Shown here piece by piece: positions 43,212 to 51,732 of a stretch of DNA of 56,403 nucleotides. Position numbers and translations under genes: made by a program. A model generated the notes under the pieces. That model saw nothing but the letters and a program-made list of their open reading frames with translations. It was not told the origin of the DNA and made no database searches. Origin of the DNA: Acidobacteriia bacterium UBA6623 (lineage in GTDB: Bacteria > Acidobacteriota > Terriglobia > Bryobacterales > UBA6623). Location of the stretch: assembly GCA_002433055.1 (NCBI GenBank), contig DJHJ01000013.1, positions 1 to 56,403 of the forward strand, given 5' to 3'. Each line of letters opens with the position of its first letter. Position 1 is the stretch's first letter.

Positions 43212-43898
43212 ATGGGCAATAGTACCCCGGCTACATTGGAGCAACCGAGTTTGGTGTCTTTCTCAGAGCATCAGAGGATCGATATCGATACACCTGCTGA
43301 TGGCGAAGCCTCCGGGTTAGGAAATAGTAATCCAGCTACTTCGGACTTTGAAGCCTTGGCAGTGCATCGGTACAAGCTGGGGGTTTCTGTTGGGTTTGGC
43401 GGAATTATCATGATTTTTGCGGCACTTACTAGTGCCATGGTAGTGCGTTCGGGATTGAGTGACGATTGGAAATCCTTCGGATTGCCAAGTGTGTTGTGGT
43501 TTAGTACGATCGCTTTGCTTGTCAGCAGTTTCACAGTAGAGAAGGCTAAACGTGCTCTGAGAAATTCGAACGAGAATGGTCTAAGAACATGGCTGGCCGT
43601 GACCACGGTGCTCGGTGTAGCTTTTTTGGTGTCCCAATGGATGGGTTGGTTAAACTTAACCGAACGGGGTCTCTATCTTGCGGCAAATCCGAGCCACTCC
43701 TTTTTCTATGTGTTTACAGTTGGTCACGGCCTGCACCTGCTTGGGGGATTGTTAGCGGTTGGCTATGTTACTGGCCGTGTTTGGTGTGGCCACCATTGGG
43801 TTACTCGTAGTGCGGCGATTGAGGCAGCAGCTCTTTACTGGCACTTTATGGACGTACTCTGGTTGTATCTGTTTGTTCTTTTATTGGTTTGGAGGTAA
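43212..43898 (+). CDS. Cytochrome c oxidase subunit III-family protein (first copy)
   Basis: A 228-residue, roughly five-helix protein of the heme-copper oxidase subunit III superfamily: HRYKLGVSVGFGGIIMIFAA, NPSHSFFYVFTVGHGLHLLG and AALYWHFMDVLWLYLFVLLL. The last motif is the subunit III C-terminal signature. A 65-residue, Pro/Asp-rich N-terminal extension precedes the helices. I chose ATG 43212, 4 bases after the coxA stop; an ATG at 43167 inside coxA is possible. It is the more divergent of two tandem subunit III genes. Confidence 0.88.
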   Translation: MGNSTPATLEQPSLVSFSEHQRIDIDTPADGEASGLGNSNPATSDFEALAVHRYKLGVSVGFGGIIMIFAALTSAMVVRSGLSDDWKSFGLPSVLWFSTIALLVSSFTVEKAKRALRNSNENGLRTWLAVTTVLGVAFLVSQWMGWLNLTERGLYLAANPSHSFFYVFTVGHGLHLLGGLLAVGYVTGRVWCGHHWVTRSAAIEAAALYWHFMDVLWLYLFVLLLVWR

Positions 43899-43901
43899 TT
43901 C

Positions 43902-44528
43902 ATGTCGGATGCTCACGCTGAACCGACGGCTGAAGCCACTTGGCAAGGAGGCGGGTCACCGTTTGCTGTTGGTCATAAAAAGCTGGGGATGTGGCTTTTC
44001 ATAGTCTCTGATGCGCTGACATTCGGGGCGTTATTGATGGCCTATAGCTATCTGCGTGTGGCTAACGATTGGCCTACACCATTTGATTTTTACCCAGCCA
44101 TTATTTTTTCTAGCGTGATGACGCTTGTTTTACTCTCAAGTAGTCTGACCATGGTTTTTGGCGTAAGCTGTGCGTCCAAGGGGGATCGTGCAGGGACAAA
44201 AAAATGGATTTGGGCTACCATTCTGGGGGGGCTTCTCTTTGTTGTATTGCACTCCTACGAGTGGAACCATCTGATTCATGAGGGTCTGACCCCTTTTAGT
44301 AGCCCCTACGGCACACCGTTGTTTGGTGCGACCTTCTTTACTCTGACCGGGCTGCATATGACTCACGTTGCGATCGGAGTAGTCTACTTGGCGGTTATTG
44401 CCAACGGTTTTGGACGCGGCAAATATGATGCTGAAGACGTCGAGGTTGTTGGACTCTATTGGCACTTCGTGGACCTTGTCTGGATGTTTATTTTTCCCAT
44501 GGTCTACTTGTTGTCGACGAAAGTTTGA
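43902..44528 (+). CDS. coxC: Cytochrome c oxidase subunit III
   Basis: A 208-residue, five-helix subunit: HKKLGMWLFIVSDALTFGAL, VVLHSYEWNHLIHEGL, FGATFFTLTGLHMTHVAIGV and VGLYWHFVDLVWMFIFPMVY are canonical. The Glu in YEWNHL lies where the subunit III lipid and proton-antenna Glu is found. It starts 3 bases after the first subunit III-like gene. Supports the catalytic subunit I. Confidence 0.92.
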   Translation: MSDAHAEPTAEATWQGGGSPFAVGHKKLGMWLFIVSDALTFGALLMAYSYLRVANDWPTPFDFYPAIIFSSVMTLVLLSSSLTMVFGVSCASKGDRAGTKKWIWATILGGLLFVVLHSYEWNHLIHEGLTPFSSPYGTPLFGATFFTLTGLHMTHVAIGVVYLAVIANGFGRGKYDAEDVEVVGLYWHFVDLVWMFIFPMVYLLSTKV

Positions 44529-44598
44529 AAACTACAATAAGAAATTTTTTCGATGTGTTTAACCGTGAACATAATGAAACTAAATCTGGAGACTTTTA

Positions 44599-44898
44599 AT
44601 GAGTACTCACACTGAATCGCATACGGGGCTATTTATAAAGGTCTGGGTGGCCCTACTTGTTTTGACGTTGGTCGAGATTGTACTGGCGTACATTCAGCTC
44701 GGTCATGTAGCGATGATTACCCTGTTAATGGGGCTTTCACTGGTGAAGACTGTTCTGATTATGGCCTATTTCATGCACTTAAAATTTGACAAGCCTGCTC
44801 TGTCCTGGATGTTGTGTGTCCCGATGGTGGCTTGCATGTTGATCATGATCGGGTACTTTTTTCCTGATAGTTACCGCATTCTGGAGTTCGGGCCTTAG
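44599..44898 (+). CDS. coxD: Cytochrome c oxidase subunit IV family protein
   Basis: A 99-residue protein with three hydrophobic helices of the prokaryotic COX4 family. Typical stretches are VWVALLVLTLVEIVLAYIQL and SLVKTVLIMAYFMHLKFDKP; the K-x8-MHL pattern is shared with cyoD/coxD small subunits. It probably stabilises the oxidase. It lies 70 bases after coxC in the same operon. Confidence 0.9.
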   Translation: MSTHTESHTGLFIKVWVALLVLTLVEIVLAYIQLGHVAMITLLMGLSLVKTVLIMAYFMHLKFDKPALSWMLCVPMVACMLIMIGYFFPDSYRILEFGP

Positions 44899-44922
44899 GG
44901 TTTTGGTGAGTGTCACTAGACT

Positions 44923-45189
44923 ATGGTTTGCCTAGGCTATGTTCTATCGAAGAGATTCGTAAGCGGTGTTGCTCGCGTGGTGGCCTGTTCTGTTGTGCCG
45001 GTGCTTGTGGTTGGCTCTGCTTGGGCGCAGTGCCAAATGTGTAAGAAGACAGCTGCCTATCAACAATCGTCCGCGATTGAAGCTCTGAATCAGGGGATTA
45101 TTCTTCTCGCGATTCCTCCCATTGCAATCGTAGGTGGTATAGCTTGGCTTGCGTACCGTCACCGAGACGGATACCGGGTGAAAGGCTAG
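44923..45189 (+). CDS. Small exported CxxC membrane protein next to cox genes
   Basis: An 88-residue protein with an N-terminal signal peptide ending GSAWA, then QCQMCKKTAAYQQSSAIEAL (Cys37, Cys40), one hydrophobic helix (ILLAIPPIAIVGGIAWLAY) and a basic tail (RHRDGYRVKG). I recognise this layout as a small protein frequently found near oxidase or thioredoxin genes in Acidobacteria-like genomes, but its function is unknown. A CxxC on the periplasmic face could help copper handling or thiol chemistry during CuA assembly; this is inference. It lies 24 bases after coxD. Confidence 0.7.
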   Translation: MVCLGYVLSKRFVSGVARVVACSVVPVLVVGSAWAQCQMCKKTAAYQQSSAIEALNQGIILLAIPPIAIVGGIAWLAYRHRDGYRVKG

Positions 45190-45215
45190 CTGTCGTAAGC
45201 CTCATCAATTGTTAC

Positions 45216-45242
45216 TTGACATAAAGCGTGTGCACCTAATGT
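45216..45242 (+). promoter_or_regulatory. Possible promoter for the Gfo/Idh/MocA gene
   Basis: A perfect -35 TTGACA (45216-45221) and TAATGT (45237-45242) separated by only 15 bases, which is short. It precedes the oxidoreductase ATG by about 55 bases. The gene has a strong Shine-Dalgarno (GGAGGT). Confidence 0.3.
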
Positions 45243-45296
45243 GCGCAGCTGTCCCTGGTAGGCTGGTTTGATTACTGAATTCTCTCGGAGGTAGCT

Positions 45297-46370
45297 ATGC
45301 AAAAAAAAGATGGCATGATGTACGCTCCGGTCGGCAAGACCAAACAAGTTTGTGAACCAGGAGAGTTCCCGATTGCGGCTATTGGTCTTGATCACGGCCA
45401 CGTATACGGCATGTGCAACGGCTTGATTGAAGCGGGTGCCGAACTGCGTTGGGTTTGGGATCCTGATCCAGCCAAGATGGAAGCCTTCCGTAACAACTAT
45501 GCCCAGGTGGAGTGCGCCTCTGAAAAGCAGCAAATTCTTGACGATACATCGGTTCGGTTGGTAGTCGGTGCCTCGATTCCTTCTAAGAGATGTGAATTAG
45601 GTCTGGAGGTTTTAGAGCATGACAAAGACTACTTTGTTGATAAACCCCCACTGACTTCACTGGACCAACTCCAGGCCGCACGCGCTAAGGTCGCTGCAAC
45701 CGGAAGGAAATACGCCGTCTATTACAGTGAGAGGCTTCACGCGGAGTCATCAGTCTGTGCTGGTAATCTGATTCAACAGGGTGCTATTGGACGAGTATTG
45801 CAGGTGATTGGCATGGGACCACATCGTCTCAACGCAGCGTCTCGTCCCGAGTGGTTCTTTCAGAAGGAGATGTACGGTGGAATCATTTGTGATCTTGGTT
45901 GCCATCAAGTAGAACAATTTTTGCATTTAGCTGGAGCGTCTGATGCGACTGTGACTAGTAGTCAGGTCGCTAACTATGGAAACAAACAATACCCGGAGCT
46001 TGAAGATTTCGGAGATGTTTCATTAGTTGCCGACAACGGTGCGACGAATTACTTCCGTGTCGATTGGTTCACTCCAGATGGTCTTGGTGCTTGGGGTGAT
46101 GGACGAACTTTCATTCTGGGCACTGAAGGATACATCGAGCTGAGAAAATACATCGATGTAGCTCGCGATGCTGAACTCGATCATGTATATTTGGTGAACC
46201 AAGAAGAAGCAAAACACATTCCAGCACGAGGTACAGTGGGGTATCCATTCTTCGGGCAGTTGATTCGCGACTGCTTGGACCGTACAGAGGTCTCTATGAC
46301 CCAAGAACACGCTTTCAAGGCCATTGAGGTCACTCTCATCGCTCAACGAGATGCTAGGAAGATCGAGTAG
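45297..46370 (+). CDS. Gfo/Idh/MocA-family oxidoreductase
   Basis: A 357-residue cytoplasmic NAD(P)-dependent oxidoreductase. The N-terminal Rossmann region reads FPIAAIGLDHGHVYGMCNGL; the family Lys of the E-K-P motif lies in YFVDKPPLTSLDQL (Asp-Lys-Pro here), and the C-terminal substrate domain follows. The Rossmann loop is diverged (GLDHGH instead of GxGxxG), as seen in a subgroup of Gfo/Idh proteins. Strong GGAGGT Shine-Dalgarno 5 bases from the ATG. The likely substrate is a sugar or cyclitol derivative, unidentified. Followed by a YkvI-type carrier and an amidase. Confidence 0.85.
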   Translation: MQKKDGMMYAPVGKTKQVCEPGEFPIAAIGLDHGHVYGMCNGLIEAGAELRWVWDPDPAKMEAFRNNYAQVECASEKQQILDDTSVRLVVGASIPSKRCELGLEVLEHDKDYFVDKPPLTSLDQLQAARAKVAATGRKYAVYYSERLHAESSVCAGNLIQQGAIGRVLQVIGMGPHRLNAASRPEWFFQKEMYGGIICDLGCHQVEQFLHLAGASDATVTSSQVANYGNKQYPELEDFGDVSLVADNGATNYFRVDWFTPDGLGAWGDGRTFILGTEGYIELRKYIDVARDAELDHVYLVNQEEAKHIPARGTVGYPFFGQLIRDCLDRTEVSMTQEHAFKAIEVTLIAQRDARKIE

Positions 46371-46424
46371 TAGATAAGGATTGCAACTCTAATTGCCACA
46401 AATGTTGCGCGCATCTGTTTGCTT

Positions 46425-47525
46425 ATGTTTTCGTCACCTCTGTTCCGCCGCTACTTTCTTCCTGGATTTGTCTTTCAATCTGTGTTGATTGGAGGAGGGT
46501 ATGGAACCGGCCGAGAATTGGTCGAATTTTTCCTCAGCACAGGGCCGTTGACTGGATTACTGGGAATGCTAGTCAGCACCTTGACATGGTGTCTGGTCTG
46601 TGGTGTTACCTTCGAGCTGGCACGCTCCGCACAAACTTATGACTACCGCAGTTTTTCAAAATTTTTATTGGGTCGGGCATGGGTGCTGTATGAGTTGTAC
46701 TACTTATTTGCACTCGTTCTCACATTGGCAGTTCTTGGTGCTGCTGCAGGGAGCATACTTACCGAAACCTTTCGACTCCCCTATTTTCTAGGGGTTGTCA
46801 TTGTGATGGCTGCTGTTGCGGCGTTGGTCTTCAAGGGCAGCGCCGCGATCGAACGATACTTATCGCTCTGGTCGTTTGTTTTGTACGGCATTTATGTGGT
46901 GCTTTTTTGTTGGACTTTCTCTCGGTTCCACTCCGATATTTGGTCTGCTCTTGCATCTTCTGAGCTCAACTCGGGGTGGTTTTCTGCCGGATTACGTTAT
47001 GCCTGTTACAACGTCGCGGTAGTGCCTGCATTATTGTTTTCGGTTAGACACATCGAGACGCGTCGCGAGGCGCTGACAGCAGGGATATTGGCAGGCCCCA
47101 TCGGCATTATCCCCGGCGTGCTCTTTGCGTTCGCTATGATTGCTCATTACCCACTTGTCGTTGAGCAAACTGTTCCAGCGAATTTTGTCGTTGGGGCACT
47201 CGATTCCAATACTTTTCGTCTCGTTTTTCAGATTGGGCTCGTAGGCACTTTAGTTGAAACTGGAGGAGGATTTATTCATTCCTTCAATGAACGGTTGTCG
47301 CGGAGTTATGCAGAACGCGGTCGCACTATGCCACAAAAACTCCGTCCGGTTATCGGAGTCGTTATGTTGTTAGTTGCTACCGCGATCGCACAGCTTGGAT
47401 TAGTTGAGCTAGTTGCTCAGGGCTACGGAATGCTCTCTTGGGTCGCCTTGTGTGTTTATGTGATTCCTGTTGTCACACTTGGCCTTTGGAAACTTGTCTT
47501 GCCGACGGCTGCGAGAAACCCATAA
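46425..47525 (+). CDS. YkvI-like integral membrane protein, putative transporter
   Basis: A 366-residue protein with about ten membrane helices. RRYFLPGFVFQSVLIGGGYG and TGRELVEFFLSTGPLTGLLG mark the YkvI family, distantly similar to the APC/SSS-type LeuT fold. GLVGTLVETGGGFIHSFNERLS is also characteristic. The substrate is unknown. I chose ATG 46425 over TTG 46419. It follows the oxidoreductase by 54 bases on the same strand and precedes an amidase. Confidence 0.82.
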   Translation: MFSSPLFRRYFLPGFVFQSVLIGGGYGTGRELVEFFLSTGPLTGLLGMLVSTLTWCLVCGVTFELARSAQTYDYRSFSKFLLGRAWVLYELYYLFALVLTLAVLGAAAGSILTETFRLPYFLGVVIVMAAVAALVFKGSAAIERYLSLWSFVLYGIYVVLFCWTFSRFHSDIWSALASSELNSGWFSAGLRYACYNVAVVPALLFSVRHIETRREALTAGILAGPIGIIPGVLFAFAMIAHYPLVVEQTVPANFVVGALDSNTFRLVFQIGLVGTLVETGGGFIHSFNERLSRSYAERGRTMPQKLRPVIGVVMLLVATAIAQLGLVELVAQGYGMLSWVALCVYVIPVVTLGLWKLVLPTAARNP

Positions 47526-47635
47526 GGTAGCTATAAGGCCTTGGGCTCAAAAATCACAACTCCATCACTCGGCGTTGTTATGGCACAAGTACCTGTTTAA
47601 CATAGATCTGATACTGTACCCCCCCAAAGTGTTCC

Positions 47636-49225
47636 ATGCCAAAAATCAACAACAGCAGCCAATCTTCTCATTGTCCTGATCAACGCCGTTCGGTAGACCG
47701 ACGTAGCTTTCTTACTGGCTCCTTAGCCACGGGATTGGCTACTTGTAGTGAAGTTGCCACTGTATCCCCCAACGACAACATCAAATCTGGATCTCTGGAC
47801 GATGCTCTTACCCTCGATGCTCTTGGACAGGCAGAGCTAGTGCGTCGCGGTGATATCAAATCTATCGAACTCGTTGATGCCGTCATAGACCGTATCGAGA
47901 AACTGAACCCTCATCTGAATGCTGTTGTCACAAAAATGTATGAACAGGCTCGCCAAGCCGCTACCGGCAATGTACCTGACGGACCATTCCAAGGGGTTCC
48001 TTTTTTGCTCAAAGATCTAGGAGCAACTTACGGTGGAGTTCGCCAAACATCTGCCTCCAAGGCTTTGGCGGACTTCATACCTGAACAAGACAGCGAGCTC
48101 GTTGTCCGTCAGAAGAAGGCAGGGTTGATTATCGTTGCCAAGACGAACACACCAGAATTTGGTCTTACGGCGACCACTGAGCCACACCTATTCGGCCCGA
48201 CACACAACCCGTGGAATGTTGCGTGTACACCCGGAGGTTCAAGTGGTGGCTCCGCTGCTGCTGTTGCAGCTCGTATTGTTCCTATGGCACATGCAAACGA
48301 TGGAGGAGGCTCGATTCGCATTCCAGCTTCTTGTTGCGGCCTGTTTGGTCTCAAGCCAGCTAGAGCACGCAACTCACCGGCACCACTTATGGGCAGTGTG
48401 CTTGCTTGTGAACATGCTGTCACGCTGACTGTCCGCGACAGTGCTGCTCTACTCGATGCTACTGATGGTTATGTTCCGGGTGACCCCTACGCGGCACCTC
48501 AAAAACAGCGACCCTACATCGAAGAAACACAACTTCCCATTGAGCGCTGCCGCATTGCGTTTACCCGTATGGAACCAATCGACAAACCACTTCATCCAGA
48601 TTGTGTCAGTGCTGTCGAAAAGACAGTTCGTCTACTTGAAAGCCTTGGGCATGATGTCGAAGAAGCTGCACCTGAGATTGAAATTGAGCGTTATAAGAAG
48701 TCGTTCATGACACTTTGGTCGGCACGTTTGGCACGAGGAATTGAGGACATTGCTTCGATGACTGGAGATCCTGTGAGCTCAAATCTTTATGAGCCAGTCA
48801 CTTGGCAGCTTTACGAACAGGGGCGACGGTGGTCCGCACAACAATACTTAGATGCTGAAAACTACGTGATGTCATTCGGGCGGCTTTTCGCAAAATTTTT
48901 GGACGAGTACGATTTCTGGCTGACTCCGACACTGGGCGAGCCACCACCGAAACTGGGTGTACTCTATCCGCCCCCTGATGCCTCACAACCAAGTGCCGCT
49001 TATACGGTTGCACGCAATTTTGATTTTGTCCCCTATACTCATCTTGCGAATGTAACTGGACTCCCAGCTATGTCGGTTCCACTTCATTGGAATGATGATG
49101 GATTACCGATAGGTGTTCATTTCGTTGGCCGTTTTGGCGATGAGGCTTCACTGTTTCGACTTGCAGCACAACTTGAACAAGCGCAGCCCTGGATCGCTCG
49201 CACTCCCTCAGTTATGGCCCTATAG
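47636..49225 (+). CDS. Amidase, NylA/6-aminohexanoate-cyclic-dimer hydrolase-like, exported
   Basis: A 529-residue amidase-signature enzyme. The Ser-cisSer-Lys triad is in place: Lys126 (FLLKDLG), Ser202/203 (GGSSGGSAAAVAA) and the nucleophile Ser226 (NDGGGSIRIPAS). A Tat-type signal precedes it (VDRRSFLTGSLATGLATC), so the enzyme is probably periplasmic, and the Cys of LATC might be a lipobox. AELVRRGDIKSIELVDAVID is like the N-terminus of linear and cyclic amide hydrolases including NylA. The actual substrate is unknown; it could act on cyclic amides or on amino-acid amides. Confidence 0.9.
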   Translation: MPKINNSSQSSHCPDQRRSVDRRSFLTGSLATGLATCSEVATVSPNDNIKSGSLDDALTLDALGQAELVRRGDIKSIELVDAVIDRIEKLNPHLNAVVTKMYEQARQAATGNVPDGPFQGVPFLLKDLGATYGGVRQTSASKALADFIPEQDSELVVRQKKAGLIIVAKTNTPEFGLTATTEPHLFGPTHNPWNVACTPGGSSGGSAAAVAARIVPMAHANDGGGSIRIPASCCGLFGLKPARARNSPAPLMGSVLACEHAVTLTVRDSAALLDATDGYVPGDPYAAPQKQRPYIEETQLPIERCRIAFTRMEPIDKPLHPDCVSAVEKTVRLLESLGHDVEEAAPEIEIERYKKSFMTLWSARLARGIEDIASMTGDPVSSNLYEPVTWQLYEQGRRWSAQQYLDAENYVMSFGRLFAKFLDEYDFWLTPTLGEPPPKLGVLYPPPDASQPSAAYTVARNFDFVPYTHLANVTGLPAMSVPLHWNDDGLPIGVHFVGRFGDEASLFRLAAQLEQAQPWIARTPSVMAL

Positions 49226-49229
49226 AGTT

Positions 49230-49257
49230 GATCTGCAATGAGAAGGATTTGCAGGTC
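49230..49257. terminator. Hairpin after the amidase gene
   Basis: GATCTGCAA (49230-49238) and TTGCAGGTC (49249-49257) pair over 9 bases with one G-T wobble, starting 5 bases after the amidase stop codon. No U-tract directly follows. Candidate terminator or mRNA-end stabiliser. Confidence 0.5.
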
Positions 49258-49350
49258 ATTTGCACGCAAAGTAAATTCAGTCTTTCAGGCACCTTTTTTT
49301 AGTAGTCTTGCTACTATAAGACCCTGGTTCAGACGCCTTGGAGTTTTGTC

Positions 49351-50487
49351 ATGAAAAAAAATCTTGTTGTGTTCTCTTTCCTTACAGTTTTAGCAATAGT
49401 AGGTTTCGCGGGACACCACTCAAACGCAGCTAAGAATGTGGTTGTATACCAACAGGAGGGGCGATTTGGTGGATGGCCTGCAAATCATGGTATTTGGTCA
49501 TGGGGAGACGAAATCGTAGTTGGTTTTGAAGCTGGGTATTACAAACAAAGTGAACGTAGTCACGCGATTGATTACAATCGTGCTGCTGAACATCTCCTCG
49601 CACGTAGTCTCGATGGTGGGGAAACTTGGAGCCTTGAGAAACCCGCTAGCTTATTGCCACCTCCGGGCACAAAAATGGCGAACGTACCTACAGAAAGTGG
49701 CGGCAATCCCGCTATTGACTGCCCAGGCGGTATTGATTTTACTCATCCCGATTTTGCTCTCAGTCTGCGCATGGCGAGCCACCAGAACGGACCATCTCAC
49801 TTCTTCTATTCATATGACCGAGGGAAGTCTTGGTCTGGAGCCTTCAAATTTCCTGATTTTGGTGAAGCTGGTGTGGCTGCTCGTACCGACTATATTGTGA
49901 ACGGCAAACATGATCTTACTGCTTTTATCACGTTATCAAAACCAAATTCTCGCGAAGGCAGGCCAGCATGTGTTCGAACAAGAGATGGAGGAAAGAGCTG
50001 GCAATTCGTGGCTTTTATCGGGCCTGAGCCACCGGGTAGAGACTATGCCATCATGCCTTCTTCAGTGCAGTTATCTGAAAGCAGCATTTTGACCACGTTT
50101 CGTCGTAGGTATTGGATTGAAGCTTGGCGTTCTGACGATGGTGGTCGCTGGTGGTCGTTCAAAAACATCCCAGTGCCGGATACTGGTCGTGGTAATCCAC
50201 CAAGCACAATCAAGTTGCGCGACGGCCGTATTGCGATTACATACGGGTTTCGATCAGAACCCTACGGAATTCGTGCCAAGTTAAGCTCCGATAATGGCGA
50301 GACATGGAGCTCCCCTATAGTTTTGCGTCAGGACGGCGGCAATTGGGATCTTGGTTATCCTCGTACGGTTCAGCGCGCGGATGGCAAGCTGGTTACTGTC
50401 TACTACTACAACAACAACGCTGATGCGGAGCGCTACATAGGTGGAACCATCTGGGACCCTGGAGAGGGAAGCGGTCTAGCTCAATAA
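49351..50487 (+). CDS. Exported sialidase-like (BNR/Asp-box) beta-propeller protein
   Basis: A 378-residue secreted protein with a signal peptide (FLTVLAIVGFAGHHSNA). Five Asp-box-like motifs are visible (SLDGGETW, SYDRGKSW, TRDGGKSW, SDDGGRWW and SSDNGETW), spaced as in a six-bladed sialidase fold. Family residues such as the Arg triad are not secure by eye, so sialidase activity is unproven; sugar binding or another glycosidase activity is possible. It converges with the Gfo/Idh gene 58 bases downstream. Confidence 0.8.
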   Translation: MKKNLVVFSFLTVLAIVGFAGHHSNAAKNVVVYQQEGRFGGWPANHGIWSWGDEIVVGFEAGYYKQSERSHAIDYNRAAEHLLARSLDGGETWSLEKPASLLPPPGTKMANVPTESGGNPAIDCPGGIDFTHPDFALSLRMASHQNGPSHFFYSYDRGKSWSGAFKFPDFGEAGVAARTDYIVNGKHDLTAFITLSKPNSREGRPACVRTRDGGKSWQFVAFIGPEPPGRDYAIMPSSVQLSESSILTTFRRRYWIEAWRSDDGGRWWSFKNIPVPDTGRGNPPSTIKLRDGRIAITYGFRSEPYGIRAKLSSDNGETWSSPIVLRQDGGNWDLGYPRTVQRADGKLVTVYYYNNNADAERYIGGTIWDPGEGSGLAQ

Positions 50488-50545
50488 TCTCTTCAGTACC
50501 TTAACTGACTGTCGGAGTTCCTAGGTCGGGCCGTGTGTGTTTCCA

Positions 50546-51697
50546 CTACCCACTGCGGATTACTTCGTCCCAGGTCACCTCACGCTTCTCGTCGACAGCC
50601 ATTTGTGCCATTATTGCGGTAAGTGTGCTCTCGGCTCCTCGGACACCAACATTTTCGGGACGGTTTTCCTTGATTCGATTAATGAACGATTGGACTGAAT
50701 CGACTGCGATATTTCTTGGTGAAGTTGTCTTTGCAAAATCATTGGTGGCTAGGCCGAACTTGCGGTAATGAATCCAATACTCTTGCGCAGTCTCGACTGC
50801 TCCTTTTTCGCAGTAAAATACTTCTTTAACTTCGCGCCAGCGAGGTGGAGCAATGAAGGACCCCTTTAAGCCGGCGCTTAGGCCGTTCTCCCACTTGAAC
50901 GAAACATCGACGTGGTCTAGTATGTCACCAACTCGCATCACGCTGCGCCCTCCGGTACCTTGGGCCGACTGTGGGTGTCCTCCCAGGAACCAATTTAAGA
51001 CATCCACTGAATGAACAAATGTTTCTACGAGCCCTCCGCCAAATAGGTCTCGCCAGTACTGCCAGTATCGGATCCGTTCGAGCTCAGTCGTGGGTCGAGG
51101 CATTGGTGGGGCATAAAGTTGTTTGCCGAGGTGTTTAACGAAATGGGCGTGAGCATTGTTGATTTTTCCTACTTCTCCAGAGTCAATCAACTTTTTCGCT
51201 CGTTGATAAACTGTGCCGTAACGTCGCTGGAAACCAAACTGGATGTTGAGTTTGGTGTCAGCCGAATCGGCGGCTTTCATGATACGTTTACATTCGGCTA
51301 TTGTGCCAGCCGCTGGTTTCTCTATGTAGATGTGCTTGCCGGCTTTGACGGCAGCTTCAAAGTGTTCAGCATGGCGAAAAACCGGTGTAGCGATAATGAC
51401 TGCGTCCACATCACTTTCGAGCAGTTTGCGGTAATCCTTGTAGATTTTTCTTTCGCGTTGAGGCAGTCTGCTGCTGGCGCGCTCGATAGAGGAATCTTGA
51501 ACATCGCAAAGCGCAACAACCTCACCGTCGGTATCGCGTGACATGTGTCCGGCGAGTCTAGTCCCACGGCCACCTGTTCCAATCACCCCCACTTTGATAG
51601 CTGAATTAGCGGCCGTTCCTGCAACGGCTGTTAGCGGGACAATGGCAGCCGCCTTCATGGCGTTACGGCGTGAAACGTTTTCGTTTTTTTTCCCCAT
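50546..51697 (-). CDS. Tat-exported Gfo/Idh/MocA-family oxidoreductase
   Basis: A 383-residue oxidoreductase with a twin-arginine signal (NVSRRNAMKAAAIVPLTAVA). The mature part has the NAD motif IKVGVIGTGGRGTRLAGHM and the family catalytic EKP (YIEKPAAGTIAECK). C-terminal region GGGLVETFVHSVDVLNWFLG is typical. Related proteins act on sugars outside the cytoplasm. I chose ATG 51697; a TTG six bases earlier is alternative. It follows the TIM-barrel gene by 35 bases and is co-transcribed with it. Confidence 0.88.
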   Translation of the reverse strand: MGKKNENVSRRNAMKAAAIVPLTAVAGTAANSAIKVGVIGTGGRGTRLAGHMSRDTDGEVVALCDVQDSSIERASSRLPQRERKIYKDYRKLLESDVDAVIIATPVFRHAEHFEAAVKAGKHIYIEKPAAGTIAECKRIMKAADSADTKLNIQFGFQRRYGTVYQRAKKLIDSGEVGKINNAHAHFVKHLGKQLYAPPMPRPTTELERIRYWQYWRDLFGGGLVETFVHSVDVLNWFLGGHPQSAQGTGGRSVMRVGDILDHVDVSFKWENGLSAGLKGSFIAPPRWREVKEVFYCEKGAVETAQEYWIHYRKFGLATNDFAKTTSPRNIAVDSVQSFINRIKENRPENVGVRGAESTLTAIMAQMAVDEKREVTWDEVIRSG

Positions 51698-51732
51698 AGT
51701 CAAAATACTCCTTAATGTGACCCAACTTTAGC

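Noticed and set aside
49293..49300. T-run before the sialidase gene as an intrinsic terminator
   Set aside because: No stable stem lies directly before it; the amidase hairpin ends about 35 bases earlier.
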